Counted from the first letter of the stretch, positions 44,483 through 53,636 are shown. The stretch is DNA of 64,000 nucleotides from Pseudomonas fluorescens (GCF_001307275.1 NZ_CP012831.1:6130501-6194500); one strand, 5' to 3'. Numbers and translations are program-made. Notes: a model not told the origin generated them from the letters alone.

Positions 44483-45508
44483 TCAGGCGGGGTCGACGAC
44501 CTGAAGGGCAACGCGTTCACGGCAAGGGCATTCACCCATGTACCGGTGCGCTTCGACAAACTCGGAGAACGGGAAGACCCGAGTCTTGAGTGGCAGCAGC
44601 ACGCGATCGGCGGTCAGTTGATTGATATCGCGCAACGCTCGTTGCAATGCCACCTGGTCCTGGACGATGCCCAGTTCCGGCTTGCCGGTAAAATTGCCGA
44701 TGCAGTGCACGAAGAACTGAATGTTCTTCTGGAACGCCGCGCAGGCCGGGAACGGCGTCTGGTTGCCGCCCTGCAAGCCATACAACACCAGGCTGCCACG
44801 GGGCGCCAGCACATCGCCCAATAGCGACATCTGCGGCCCGCCAAGGCCGTCGAATACCACGTCGACGCCACGGTTATCGGTGAGCTTGTTGATTTGCATC
44901 AGCAAATCCTGCTCTTCTGTCACGATGACTTTTTCGGCGCCCAACGACAGCAGGTATTCACGCTCGTCGGCCGTCTTGGTGGCCGCAATCACCCGCACTC
45001 CCAAGGCTTTGCCCAACTGGACAAAGGACGGGCCGGCGCAATGACTGGCATCGGTGACCAGGGCGAATTGCCCCGGCTTGACCCGCGCCAGGTCCATGTA
45101 GGCGAAATAGGCGATCAGCAGCGGCGTGTAGTGCACGGCGGCTTCGATCGGGCTGAGCACATCGGGATAACGGGTCAGGGCGGTGCGGGGCAGCACGATG
45201 ACTTCACCGTACACCGGATAGTCGTTCGGGCTTTCGGCCGGAAAACTGGCGACCTTGTCGCCCACGGCCAAGTCATCGATGCCGTCGCCGACGGCCGTGA
45301 CCACGCCGGCCATTTCATGGCCCAGGCCCGAAGGCAGGCGTGCCTGGGAGGACGCCAGGTTCTGGCGCCACAAGGTGTCGTACCAACTGATGCCGATCGC
45401 TTCGACGCGGACCTGCACTTCTCCTGGCGCAGGAAGAGCCGCCGCATGCTCTTCGCATTTGAGCACCTCGGCACCACCAAACTTGTGAAAACGGATCGTG
45501 CGGGACAT
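44483..45508 (-). CDS. Zinc-less MDR-family quinone oxidoreductase/alcohol dehydrogenase-like
   Basis: A 341-residue medium-chain dehydrogenase starting MSRTIRFHKFGGAEVL after GAGG. GroES-like N-terminal domain (GISWYDTLWR, GHEMAGVVTAVG) and a Rossmann domain with the LVTDASHCAGPSFVQLG and VDVVFDGLGG elements. Cys/His zinc ligands of true alcohol dehydrogenases are missing, which fits the NADPH:quinone reductase group. Divergent from a LysR gene that probably controls it. Confidence 0.86.
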   Translation of the reverse strand: MSRTIRFHKFGGAEVLKCEEHAAALPAPGEVQVRVEAIGISWYDTLWRQNLASSQARLPSGLGHEMAGVVTAVGDGIDDLAVGDKVASFPAESPNDYPVYGEVIVLPRTALTRYPDVLSPIEAAVHYTPLLIAYFAYMDLARVKPGQFALVTDASHCAGPSFVQLGKALGVRVIAATKTADEREYLLSLGAEKVIVTEEQDLLMQINKLTDNRGVDVVFDGLGGPQMSLLGDVLAPRGSLVLYGLQGGNQTPFPACAAFQKNIQFFVHCIGNFTGKPELGIVQDQVALQRALRDINQLTADRVLLPLKTRVFPFSEFVEAHRYMGECPCRERVALQVVDPA

Positions 45509-45765
45509 CGCAAACCTCGTCAAAGTAACCTCTAATGCCACGAACTCTATCCGGGCTTTGTAGCCAAGACCATCAGTGGCTATTAATAGTCGACATGCCT
45601 GTCATTGATTCCGCAGCAAGAAAAACCAACCACTCCTGTAGGACTTAACCTAAGAAAACTCAATTAGCCGGTGCAGAGTACCAGCCTTTCCCCGTAAGAT
45701 TCATGCCGGCCATTGTTCCCATATGGCCGTTCACGTCAAGCTTACCGAATCTGCCAGGACCCCAG

Positions 45766-46680
45766 ATGAATCGTAATGACCTGCGGCGTGTCGATCTGAA
45801 CCTGTTGATCGTGTTCGAAACGTTGATGCATGAACGCAGCGTGACTCGCGCGGCCGAGAAGCTGTTTCTTGGCCAGCCGGCCATCAGCGCCGCACTGTCG
45901 CGCCTGCGCAGCCTGTTCGATGACCCGCTGTTCGTGCGCACCGGCCGCAGCATGGAACCATCGGCCCGGGCGGTCGAGATCTTCGCCCTGCTCTCTCCGG
46001 CCCTGGATTCGATTTCCACGGCAGTCAGCCGCGCCGCGGAATTCGACCCGGCCACCAGCACCTCGGTGTTTCGCATCGGCCTGTCGGACGACGCCGAATT
46101 CGCCCTGCTGCCCATGCTGCTCAAACGCCTGCGGGCTGAAGCGCCGGGCATTGTGCTGGTGGTGCGCCGGGTCAACTACATCCTGATGCCGGGCCTGCTG
46201 GCGTCCGGTGAAATCTCCATCGGCGTCAGCTACACCGACGACCTCCCGGCCAACGCCAAACGCAAGGTCTTGCGGCGCAGCATGCCCAAAGTGTTGCGCG
46301 CCGACACCGCGCCGGGACGACTGACCCTAGACGAATTCTGCGCCCGCCCCCACGCCCTGGTCTCCTTCGCCGGTGACTTGAGCGGTTTCATCGACGAAGA
46401 ACTGGCAAAACTCGACCGTAAACGTCATGTGGTGTTGGCCGTGCCGCAGTTCAACGGCTTGAGCACCCTGTTGTCGGGCACCGACATCATCGCCACCGTG
46501 CCCGACTACACCGCCGACGCGCTGACCGCCGCCGGTGGCGTACGCGCCGAAGACCCGCCCATACCGGTGCGCAGCTTCGAACTGCATATGGCCTGGCGGG
46601 GTTCTCAGGACAATGATCCTGGGGAGCGCTGGTTGCGTTCGCGGATTCAGATGTTTTTTGGCGACCCTGAGAGCCTTTAA
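45766..46680 (+). CDS. LysR-family transcriptional regulator
   Basis: A 304-residue LTTR starting MNRNDLRRVDLNLLIVFETL, with AGGA 7 nt upstream. HTH at ~20-50 (SVTRAAEKLFLGQPAISAAL) and an effector domain of the NodD/PcaQ-like fold. It is divergent from the oxidoreductase gene across ~257 nt. Confidence 0.88.
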   Translation: MNRNDLRRVDLNLLIVFETLMHERSVTRAAEKLFLGQPAISAALSRLRSLFDDPLFVRTGRSMEPSARAVEIFALLSPALDSISTAVSRAAEFDPATSTSVFRIGLSDDAEFALLPMLLKRLRAEAPGIVLVVRRVNYILMPGLLASGEISIGVSYTDDLPANAKRKVLRRSMPKVLRADTAPGRLTLDEFCARPHALVSFAGDLSGFIDEELAKLDRKRHVVLAVPQFNGLSTLLSGTDIIATVPDYTADALTAAGGVRAEDPPIPVRSFELHMAWRGSQDNDPGERWLRSRIQMFFGDPESL

Positions 46681-47023
46681 CACCAAGTTACGCCGACGTT
46701 CAGACAAATAGTGTTGCAGGACACGTTTCTCGATGTTGGTGCGCTTCCGACGTTACACGATCGCTACGGTATTTTTACCCAGGCTGTGCGCGCGCAGATC
46801 AAGGGTTGGTTGTAGGATTTAAAACTGCAGGGGCTGAATCATACCCCTTGAACACCGACAGTCTGTTTTGGGGTAAGCGTTATGCCTGAAAAGGCTGCAC
46901 CGAACAAAAAATTTCCGAGAAGAACTAGAGGCGAACGGGTCAGATTTGGGCAACTGATGGAATGACGTGCACGTTGGAACCACTTAAGCTACTGGCTGTC
47001 ATGCATTCTTCCAGAGGCTAACA
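46681..47023. other. Gap at left edge of the AT-richer island
   Basis: 343 nt. The only candidate is a 27-codon ORF at 46881-46964 (MPEKAAPNKKFPRRTRGERV...) with GGGG upstream; it is basic and matches nothing I know. Composition changes here from core-like to AT-richer, so an island junction may lie in this gap, but no repeat or attachment site is obvious. Confidence 0.4.
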
Positions 47024-47659
47024 ATGTCATTTGATCTGCACCACTTACTGCTGGTATTCACAGCCTACATTGTGGGAGCTGCCAGCCCTGGCCCCAGCAA
47101 CATGCGAATCATGGGCGTTGCCATGCACCAAGGGAGAAAGCCTGCGCTGATGCTGGCAACTGGAGTCATCAGTGGTTCTTTCTTCTGGGGGGCAATGGCC
47201 GCTACAGGTGTATCAGCCATTCTGCTCCAATTCGCACAGGCACTCTTCGTACTCAAGATAGTCGGCGGAGCGTACTTGCTGTTCCTTGCTGTAAAAGCTG
47301 GGCGATCTGCTCTGAGCTCTGATGAGCGAATTCAGAAGGCGTTAGCCGCAGCACCAACCGTTTCTGGCTTTGGCCTCTACCGGCGCGGCTTGCTTATGCA
47401 CCTTACCAACCCAAAGGCTTTGCTGGGTTGGATCGCAACAATGACACTGGGGCTGGGACCACAAGCGACGCCTGAGACGGTTTTAATCATCCTGGCGGGC
47501 TGTGCCGTTTTGAGCATCACAATTTTCTGCAGCTATGCGATCGTTTTCTCAACAGCTCCAATGATTCGGGGTTATCGCAGGGCGCGCCGATGGATCGAAG
47601 GTACCCTCGCCTTAGTATTTGGAGCAGCAGGCTTGAAGCTGTTGTTTTCCCGCACATGA
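47024..47659 (+). CDS. LysE/RhtB-family amino-acid exporter
   Basis: A 211-residue transporter with six hydrophobic segments and the N-terminal signature ASPGPSNMRIMG of the LysE superfamily; AGAGG precedes the ATG. The family exports basic amino acids, homoserine or threonine. Next to the putative canavanine locus, it could export canavanine, canaline or homoserine; this is inference from context. It is transcribed opposite to the rest of the left part of the island. Confidence 0.85.
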   Translation: MSFDLHHLLLVFTAYIVGAASPGPSNMRIMGVAMHQGRKPALMLATGVISGSFFWGAMAATGVSAILLQFAQALFVLKIVGGAYLLFLAVKAGRSALSSDERIQKALAAAPTVSGFGLYRRGLLMHLTNPKALLGWIATMTLGLGPQATPETVLIILAGCAVLSITIFCSYAIVFSTAPMIRGYRRARRWIEGTLALVFGAAGLKLLFSRT

Positions 47660-47686
47660 CTTAATGCCGGCCCTTGTGGGGATGGC

Positions 47687-49579
47687 CTAAGTTCGGAAGC
47701 CATCCACCAACTGTTTGAGTCGTGTGGCTTGTCGTTCAAGATCGTCACAAGCAAGCAGTGTGGCCTGCAGGTTCTCCACCCCTTCCTGGTTGAGGGTTTT
47801 GATCTCGGTGATATCCATGTTCAGTGAATCGATAACTGAAGTTTGCTCTTCTGTTGCTGTCGCTACCGACTGGTTGATTCCGTCAATCTCGCCAATGCGC
47901 TGACTGACACTGCCCAGCCGCTCACCGGCCTGGTTGGCGATAATCACACCGTCCTTACTGTAGCGTTCGCTTTCTTTCATGGTGAGTACCGCCTCACGTG
48001 CCCCCATCTGAAGCTCTGCAATCATTGTATGGATCTCCTGGGCTGAGGTCTGAGTGCGGTAAGCCAGGCTACGGACTTCGTCAGCCACAACAGCAAAACC
48101 ACGCCCGGCTTCACCCGCCCGCGCGGCCTCGATCGCAGCATTGAGTGCCAGCAGGTTGGTTTGTTCGGAAATGCCTTTGATGACTTCAAGAATCCGCCCG
48201 ATATTTTCCGTCTTACCATTCAGCGCCTCAATGTTGCTGCATGAGGTGCGGATCTTTCCTGATAGCTCGTCCATGGCATTTATCGTTTGTGTCACTACCG
48301 CGCGGCCATCTTCTGCCTGGCGTCGGGCATCCGACGCCTGAAGGGAGGCGTCACCCGCGTTGCATGCGATTTCCTGGGCCGCCGCACCCAGCTCATTAAT
48401 TGCCGCGGCAATACTGTTGGTGCGATTGGCCTGGTCGTCCGAGTTTGATATGGAGGCGCTGGAGGTCTGCGTCACGCGCCTGGCCACTTCATTGACATGC
48501 TCGGTGGCAAAAGACACCTCACGTATTGAGTGCTGGATGCGCTCCACAAAAAGGTTGAAGTCTGCGGCCAATTCTCCGAACTCATCTTTCGAGTGCGCAC
48601 CCAAGCGGCGGGTAAGGTCACCCTCTCCCTGGGCGATATCCCGCATGGTTGTACCCATCAATCTCAGGGGCCGCATCAGTACGCGAATAAGCAGGCCCAG
48701 CAGAAGCAGCGTGGTCGCCACGGCAATAACCATCGCCAAAATGGCGGAAGTGCGAAAATCACCAAGTGCGCCATAAGCTTCGCTTTTGTCGATGGACAAA
48801 CCGATATACCAGTTCACCGAAGGCAGTCCTTTGATCGGCGAGAACATCAAAACTTGAGGTTTTCCGTCCTGCTCCGTCTCGCTGATATGAGAGCTAAGGG
48901 ATGGCGTGTTCAGCGGGTAAATATCGCTCAATTGCTTCATCACCCGTTCTTTTTCGGGATGAACCAGCACCCTGCCATCTGCGTTGACCAGAAAGGCATA
49001 GCCCATTCCACCCAGGTCGAGCGAGCGGACTATGGTCGACAGCGTCTCAAGTGTCAGGTCCCCGCCTACCACCCCAAGCGCCTGGCCATCGTGACTGACC
49101 GGCGTTGCAATGGTCATCATCAGTTGGCCCGTCGTCACGTCCAGGTACGGCTCGGTCAGCGTGGTTCCTCCGACAGTCATTGCGTCCGTATACCAAGGTC
49201 GGGTGCGAGGATCGTAATCAGCGGGTAGGTCGTCCTTTGGCCGGATGACGAAACTACCGTCACGACTGCCTAGATAAGTGAAGGTAAACGTCGAGAGCAA
49301 CGACCTCTGCTCCAGCAGCCGCGTGATGTGTTGCGACGCGGGATCATTGGCAATCGTCTGGGCAATATGATCAACCAGAAGTATCCGCCCAGAGAGCCAG
49401 GACTGAACGCTTGCAGCCGTGATCTTGCTCATTTCCTCGAGGTGGTTTTCAAGGTTCGTGCGGATGGTTTTGCGTTGAATCGAGTCGTTGTAAAGCGTAA
49501 AAAGCGAAAACGCTGCGACAACAACGAATGATGCCGCAAGCAATACCTTATGACTGAACTTCAGGTTCGCAATCATCAT
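47687..49579 (-). CDS. Chemoreceptor with dCache amino-acid-binding domain
   Basis: A 630-residue methyl-accepting chemotaxis protein. TM1 at ~10-30, periplasmic dCache_1 at ~35-275, TM2 ~278-300, HAMP, and the MA domain with hairpin tip (GEAGRGFAVVADEVRSLAYR). The membrane-distal Cache has the amino-acid-binding residues of the PctA/PctB type: Tyr122, Arg127, Trp129, Tyr130 (TRPWY), Tyr145 (EPYLDVTTG) and Asp174 (VVGGDLTL). It therefore should bind an L-amino acid directly. Same direction and just behind the amino-acid ABC transporter genes, which suggests the same ligand, possibly canavanine or arginine. Confidence 0.92.
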   Translation of the reverse strand: MMIANLKFSHKVLLAASFVVVAAFSLFTLYNDSIQRKTIRTNLENHLEEMSKITAASVQSWLSGRILLVDHIAQTIANDPASQHITRLLEQRSLLSTFTFTYLGSRDGSFVIRPKDDLPADYDPRTRPWYTDAMTVGGTTLTEPYLDVTTGQLMMTIATPVSHDGQALGVVGGDLTLETLSTIVRSLDLGGMGYAFLVNADGRVLVHPEKERVMKQLSDIYPLNTPSLSSHISETEQDGKPQVLMFSPIKGLPSVNWYIGLSIDKSEAYGALGDFRTSAILAMVIAVATTLLLLGLLIRVLMRPLRLMGTTMRDIAQGEGDLTRRLGAHSKDEFGELAADFNLFVERIQHSIREVSFATEHVNEVARRVTQTSSASISNSDDQANRTNSIAAAINELGAAAQEIACNAGDASLQASDARRQAEDGRAVVTQTINAMDELSGKIRTSCSNIEALNGKTENIGRILEVIKGISEQTNLLALNAAIEAARAGEAGRGFAVVADEVRSLAYRTQTSAQEIHTMIAELQMGAREAVLTMKESERYSKDGVIIANQAGERLGSVSQRIGEIDGINQSVATATEEQTSVIDSLNMDITEIKTLNQEGVENLQATLLACDDLERQATRLKQLVDGFRT

Positions 49580-49611
49580 GGTTTATCCATAGGCTTGGAG
49601 TGTTGTAATTG

Positions 49612-49971
49612 TTATTCGATACCAAGGTGCGTCGATGAAGGCTTGATGACGCCCAATTGTGGATAGGCCAGCAGTTTCTCGAGGTGCAGTTCAGTGCTCT
49701 CCAGCCAGGTCACTAGAACCACCAGTGACAAACCGGGTGATAGCTTATGCTCGTCAATGAATGCCCCGTAACCGCGGATGGCGCCCAGCCTATCCAGCTT
49801 GCGAACGCGTTGCTGACAAGGGCTCTCGCTCAAGTGCACCAGTGAGGCGAGTTTTTTATAAGTGATGTGCCCATTGCTGCGCAGTACGTCGACGATGGCC
49901 GCGTCGATGCGTCCCAAACACTCAGGGGCCGCGTGGTTCTTTGTTCCGCCGGTCATAGCCAAGGCATTCAC
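49612..49971 (-). CDS. Lrp/AsnC-family regulator, C-terminally shortened
   Basis: 119 residues beginning at a GTG that overlaps the stop of the ABC ATPase gene (GTGA). The AsnC HTH (IDAAIVDVLRSNGHITYKKL, then LSESPCQQRVRKLDRLGAI) is complete, but the protein ends after about the second strand of the effector domain; full-length Lrp proteins have ~150 residues. The missing 30-40 residues include most of the dimer and ligand surface, so it may be a decaying gene or a natural short form. A downstream ATG at 49956 is an alternative start. Confidence 0.7.
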   Translation of the reverse strand: MNALAMTGGTKNHAAPECLGRIDAAIVDVLRSNGHITYKKLASLVHLSESPCQQRVRKLDRLGAIRGYGAFIDEHKLSPGLSLVVLVTWLESTELHLEKLLAYPQLGVIKPSSTHLGIE

Positions 49972-50729
49972 TTAAGCCCATTGGACAGAAACTGCTGCAG
50001 GCGCTCGCTTCTGGGGTTATCCAGAATTTCAGGTCCACCCTGCTCTTCAACCAGTCCTTGATGAAGAAACAGCAACTGGTTCGACACTTTGCGTGCAAAC
50101 CCCATTTCATGGGTCACCATGATCATGGTGCGCCCCTCTTCAGCAAGGCCCTGGATGACTTTGAGAACCTCGCCCACCACCTCAGGGTCAAGCGCCGAGG
50201 TGGGTTCGTCGAACAGCATGACTTCGGGCTCCATGGCGAGGGCGCGGGCGATCGCTACCCGCTGCTGTTGACCTCCGGAAAGAAACGCAGGGAACTGATC
50301 GGCAATACGGGCAGGCAAGCCGACTTTATCCAAGTACCGCCGCGCACGATCTTCTGCGTCTTTTTTGCTGACCCCTAGCACCCGCCGCGGGGCAATGGTG
50401 ATGTTTTCCAGCACGGTCATGTGCCCCCACAGGTTGAAATGCTGGAAGACCATGGCCAAGCGGGTACGTAGTCGTTGCAGCTCACGGTCATCCGCCACAC
50501 GTAATCCAGCATGATTTTTAACCATGCAAATTGGTTTGCCATCCAAACTCATGGCACCGTCGTTGGGTGTTTCGAGAAAATTGATACAGCGCAGGAACGT
50601 ACTCTTTCCCGAACCACTGGCGCCGATCAGACTGATGACATCGCCCGTTTTGGCTTGCAGGGAAACCCCCTTGAGTACTTCATGGGTACCGTAACTTTTG
50701 TGTAGCCCGTCAACTGTCAATTTGTACAT
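49968..50729 (-). CDS. Polar amino-acid ABC transporter ATPase (HisP-like)
   Basis: A 253-residue ATPase; GAGGA lies 11 nt before ATG 50729 (MYKLTVDGLHKSYG). Walker A GASGSGKST, Q-loop VFQHFNLWGHMTVLENI, signature LSGGQQQRVAIARAL, Walker B VMLFDEPTSALD and the switch His (VTHEMGFAR) are all present. The insert after strand 2 (CMVKNHAGLRVADDRELQRL) is typical of the HisP/AotP basic-amino-acid group, supporting arginine-like substrates. Confidence 0.92.
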   Translation of the reverse strand: MYKLTVDGLHKSYGTHEVLKGVSLQAKTGDVISLIGASGSGKSTFLRCINFLETPNDGAMSLDGKPICMVKNHAGLRVADDRELQRLRTRLAMVFQHFNLWGHMTVLENITIAPRRVLGVSKKDAEDRARRYLDKVGLPARIADQFPAFLSGGQQQRVAIARALAMEPEVMLFDEPTSALDPEVVGEVLKVIQGLAEEGRTMIMVTHEMGFARKVSNQLLFLHQGLVEEQGGPEILDNPRSERLQQFLSNGLK

Positions 50730-50780
50730 GTTCGCAATCATCCTCTAAGAGTTCGGGGGCGGCCCTGTCAGACACAGGAC

Positions 50781-51491
50781 TCAGTGAGTCGGCCCTAAGA
50801 AAGCCAACCAATGACGTTCGGCAATTCGGAACAAACCGACCAGCGCAAAGGTCACCGCCAGGTAAATCAGCGCCGCAATCCCAAACGATTGAAAGGTTAA
50901 AAAGGTCGCAGAATTCGCGTCACGGGCGACTTTGAGAATGTCCGGCACCGTGGCGGTGAATGCCACCGTGGTTGAGTGCAGCATCAAGATCACTTCGTTG
51001 CTGTAATACGGCAGCGAGCGACGCAAGGCTGACGGCATGATCACGAATGCGTAGAGCTTCCATCCCGAGAGGCCATAGGCTTTTGCCGCCTCGACCTCGC
51101 CATGGGCGATGTTGCGAATGGCTCCGGCAAATATCTCAGTGGTGTAAGCGCACGTGTTCAAAGCGAAGGCAAGAATGGTGCAGTTCATTGCATCGCGGAA
51201 AAATGCATCCAACAAAGGCTGAGCACGTATTGCCGCCAAGCTATAGATCCCCGTGTAGCAGATCAGCAGTTGGATATAGAGCGGTGTCCCCCTGAACAGG
51301 TAGGTATAAAATTGCACCGGCCAGCGTACGTAAAACCTGGGTGACACGCGTGCGATGGACAATGGAATAGACACGATAAAGCCGATGAAAAGCGATGCAC
51401 TGAGTAACCACAATGTCATGGCCAGACCCGTGATTTGCTGGCCATCGCTGTAGACGAATGACCTCCAGTACTCCTGCAGTAGTTCAATCAT
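50781..51491 (-). CDS. Polar amino-acid ABC transporter permease (HisM-like)
   Basis: A 236-residue permease with five hydrophobic segments and the EAA loop GEVEAAKAYGLSGWKLYAFV that contacts the ATPase. Closest in pattern to HisM/AotM of the lysine-arginine-ornithine transporters (RGTPLYIQLL, HSTTVAFTATVPDIL). Its ATG overlaps the stop of the preceding permease gene by 4 nt. Confidence 0.92.
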   Translation of the reverse strand: MIELLQEYWRSFVYSDGQQITGLAMTLWLLSASLFIGFIVSIPLSIARVSPRFYVRWPVQFYTYLFRGTPLYIQLLICYTGIYSLAAIRAQPLLDAFFRDAMNCTILAFALNTCAYTTEIFAGAIRNIAHGEVEAAKAYGLSGWKLYAFVIMPSALRRSLPYYSNEVILMLHSTTVAFTATVPDILKVARDANSATFLTFQSFGIAALIYLAVTFALVGLFRIAERHWLAFLGPTH

Positions 51492-52216
51492 CGCGCCGCC
51501 TCCCGTGAACCCGCGGCGTAGTGTTTTTCCAGACAGCGCAGGACGAAGTTGGAGATGCTGGTGATGATCAGGTAGGTCAGTGCAGCCAGCACCAGGAAAA
51601 AGAACAATTGGTAGGTGCTTTTTCCTGCGTCCTGGGCAGCCTTTACCAAATCAGCCAGACCGATGATCGACACCAATGCGGTTGCTTTGAGAATTACCAT
51701 CCAGTTGTTACCCAGCCCCGGGAGGGCAAACCGCATCATTTGCGGGAATACCACAAAGCGAAAACGCTGGGCGCGACTTAACCCATAGGCGGTAGCGGCT
51801 TCGACTTGGCCACGGGGTACTGCCAGCATGGCGCCACGGAAAGTTTCGGTGAAATAAGCCCCGTAGATAAAACCAAGGGTAATGATTCCTGCAACGAAGG
51901 GATTGATTTCGATGTACTCCCAGCCCAATGCCACCGTGATGACCGTCAGCCAGGTTTGCAGGCTGTAGAAAATCAATAGCATCAGTACCAGATCGGGCAC
52001 CCCACGAATCAGCGTGGTGTAGAGCTGCGCCGGCAAGCGCAGGAGCTTGAGGCTGGACAGTTTGGCGCTGGCGCCAATCAGCCCGAGCAATACGCTGAGC
52101 GCAAGGGCGGACAGGGACAGCTTGACGGTCATCCAGGCGCCTTCGAGCAGCAACGGGCCGAAGCCTTGCAGGCTGAATGCGGAGAGCCCCAATGCGCCTA
52201 ATAGTGTTTCGAACAT
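51488..52216 (-). CDS. Polar amino-acid ABC transporter permease (HisQ-like)
   Basis: A 242-residue permease starting MFETLLGALGLSAFSLQGFG; AGG is 9 nt upstream, while an upstream TTG frame start lacks one. EAA loop GQVEAATAYGLSRAQRFRFV and RGVPDLVLMLLIFYS are HisQ/AotQ signatures. Forms the heterodimeric channel with the HisM-like partner. Confidence 0.92.
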   Translation of the reverse strand: MFETLLGALGLSAFSLQGFGPLLLEGAWMTVKLSLSALALSVLLGLIGASAKLSSLKLLRLPAQLYTTLIRGVPDLVLMLLIFYSLQTWLTVITVALGWEYIEINPFVAGIITLGFIYGAYFTETFRGAMLAVPRGQVEAATAYGLSRAQRFRFVVFPQMMRFALPGLGNNWMVILKATALVSIIGLADLVKAAQDAGKSTYQLFFFLVLAALTYLIITSISNFVLRCLEKHYAAGSREAAR

Positions 52217-52267
52217 GATCAACAACCTATAGCGAAAACGCCCATCCAGCGGACGAGCGCCGGATGG

Positions 52268-53050
52268 TTATTTGCCGCTGTAAAGATTCAGATCGCCAAA
52301 ATGCTGCTTCTGGATCGAATCATAGGTCCCATCGTCGTGAAGGGCCTGGATCGCTTTATCCAGCAAGGCCTTAAGCTCTGTATTGCCCTTGGCGATGCCG
52401 ATGGCTGTTTTGGAGGGAAGATAAGGGCTCTCTACCGACGGGCTCATTTCGTATTCAGCGCCCTGAGGTGAGGTGATAAAACCCAGTTGGGCTTGAAGCG
52501 TATCCTGAAGGGATGCATCCAGCCGACCCGCTACCAGGTCGTAATACACCTGATCCTGGTTCTGATAGGACTGGATTTTTACCCCAGCTTTGTCCAGCAC
52601 GGCCTTGGCGTAGGCTTCCTGGATACTGCCTTGAAAATAGCCAACTGTTTTGCCTTTGAGTGATGCCACATCTGTGTTCAGACCCGAACCTTTCTTGAAC
52701 ACATAGGACGTGAACCCGGAGAAAAGCTCGTTTGAAAAATCAATGGCTTTTTCGCGAGTGGCCGTCACAGTCATGGATGACAGGATGCCGTCAAACTTGC
52801 CGGCCCTGAGGCCTGGAATCAAGCCATCAAAATCGCTTTCCACCCAGATGCATTTGACTGAAAGCTTGGCGCAAATCGCGTTGCCCAGATCAATATCAAA
52901 TCCCTTGAGGCTACCATCGGCGGCCTTGGACTCAAACGGTGCGTAATTGGCATCTACGCCGAAACGCAAGGTGGAGTATTCTTTGGCCGACACTGCACTT
53001 GTGCACAGCGCCAAGCCCATTACTAAATACAGCTTCTTTAGCGAAATCAT
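52268..53050 (-). CDS. Periplasmic amino-acid-binding protein (HisJ/ArgT-like)
   Basis: A 260-residue SBP starting MISLKKLYLVMGLALCTSAV after AGGGA; signal peptide cut near VSA-KEY. Binding-site pattern of the lysine-arginine-ornithine group: VDANYAPFES, GFDIDLGNAICAKL, SSMTVTATREKAIDFS, and Asp in YYDLVAGRLDASLQD. First gene of the import operon; the palindrome at 53204 lies ~150 nt upstream. The guanidino side chain of canavanine would suit this site, but specificity is inferred. Confidence 0.9.
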   Translation of the reverse strand: MISLKKLYLVMGLALCTSAVSAKEYSTLRFGVDANYAPFESKAADGSLKGFDIDLGNAICAKLSVKCIWVESDFDGLIPGLRAGKFDGILSSMTVTATREKAIDFSNELFSGFTSYVFKKGSGLNTDVASLKGKTVGYFQGSIQEAYAKAVLDKAGVKIQSYQNQDQVYYDLVAGRLDASLQDTLQAQLGFITSPQGAEYEMSPSVESPYLPSKTAIGIAKGNTELKALLDKAIQALHDDGTYDSIQKQHFGDLNLYSGK

Positions 53051-53172
53051 AATTACATCCCTAGATATTGTAGTTTGATTAAGGGCAGTAAACATCTGAC
53101 AGCATTGACCGTGACACTCATTATTATTTAGCGAGACCTGCGTCTCGACTTGAACGTTACCTGAGTACGGCG

Positions 53173-53220
53173 ACTTTACGAATATGGCAAATTGAACGTT
53201 ATCACGAGCAAAATGCTCGT
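53173..53220 (-). promoter_or_regulatory. Operator-promoter module of the ABC operon (copy 1)
   Basis: Contains the perfect 17-bp palindrome ACGAGCA-AAA-TGCTCGT (53204-53220) and, 13 bp further downstream in the minus direction, a conserved TTTGCCATATTCGTAAAGT that can act as an extended -10 (TGCCATATT). A 48-bp copy with 42 identical positions and identical internal spacing lies before the homoserine dehydrogenase gene. The palindrome falls over the -35 position; an Lrp-family regulator is the likely binder. Confidence 0.7.
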
Positions 53221-53223
53221 CCC

Positions 53224-53541
53224 TCAAGCAGACACCAGCTTCATCATTAGCAAACCACTGACAATCAATACGGCAGCTACAATTCGCAACAGCGTGGCGG
53301 GTTCACCCATGAAGAAAATACCCGCCGCAAAAGCCCCCACAGCGCCGATCCCCGTCCAGATGGTGTACGCCGTACCCAGCGGCAAGCTCTTCATCGAGAA
53401 GGATAAAAGCGCAAAACTGGCAATCACGGTGATAAATGTAATGACCGTTGGCACTAATCGCGTAAACCCTTCAGATTGTTTCATCGAAAAAGCCCAAATC
53501 ACTTCAAGTAAACCCGCAATGATCAAACTCATCCAAGCCAT
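53224..53541 (-). CDS. SMR-family exporter, Gdx/SugE type
   Basis: A 105-residue four-helix transporter. The essential Glu is in LIIAGLLEVIWAFSMK, and SLPLGTAYTIWTGIGAVGAF with IFFMGEP matches the Gdx/SugE branch that exports guanidinium, rather than the drug-exporting EmrE branch. In canavanine catabolism the lyase releases hydroxyguanidine, a close guanidinium analogue, so export of this product is a reasonable role (inference). It sits between the lyase terminator and the ABC operon. Confidence 0.85.
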   Translation of the reverse strand: MAWMSLIIAGLLEVIWAFSMKQSEGFTRLVPTVITFITVIASFALLSFSMKSLPLGTAYTIWTGIGAVGAFAAGIFFMGEPATLLRIVAAVLIVSGLLMMKLVSA

Positions 53542-53609
53542 GAGTAACTCCCAAACTATAAAAACGCAAATACCGTTCGCGCCAGGCGCAACTACTATGC
53601 CAACGTTAT

Positions 53610-53636
53610 TAAAAAGACCCCCGCGAGTACGGGGGT
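53610..53636 (-). terminator. Rho-independent terminator after the gamma-lyase gene
   Basis: On the minus strand ACCCCCG pairs with CGGGGGT across a 6-nt loop and is followed by CTTTTT. It ends the hom-aldH-lyase transcript and would leave the SMR gene dependent on read-through or its own promoter. Confidence 0.85.
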
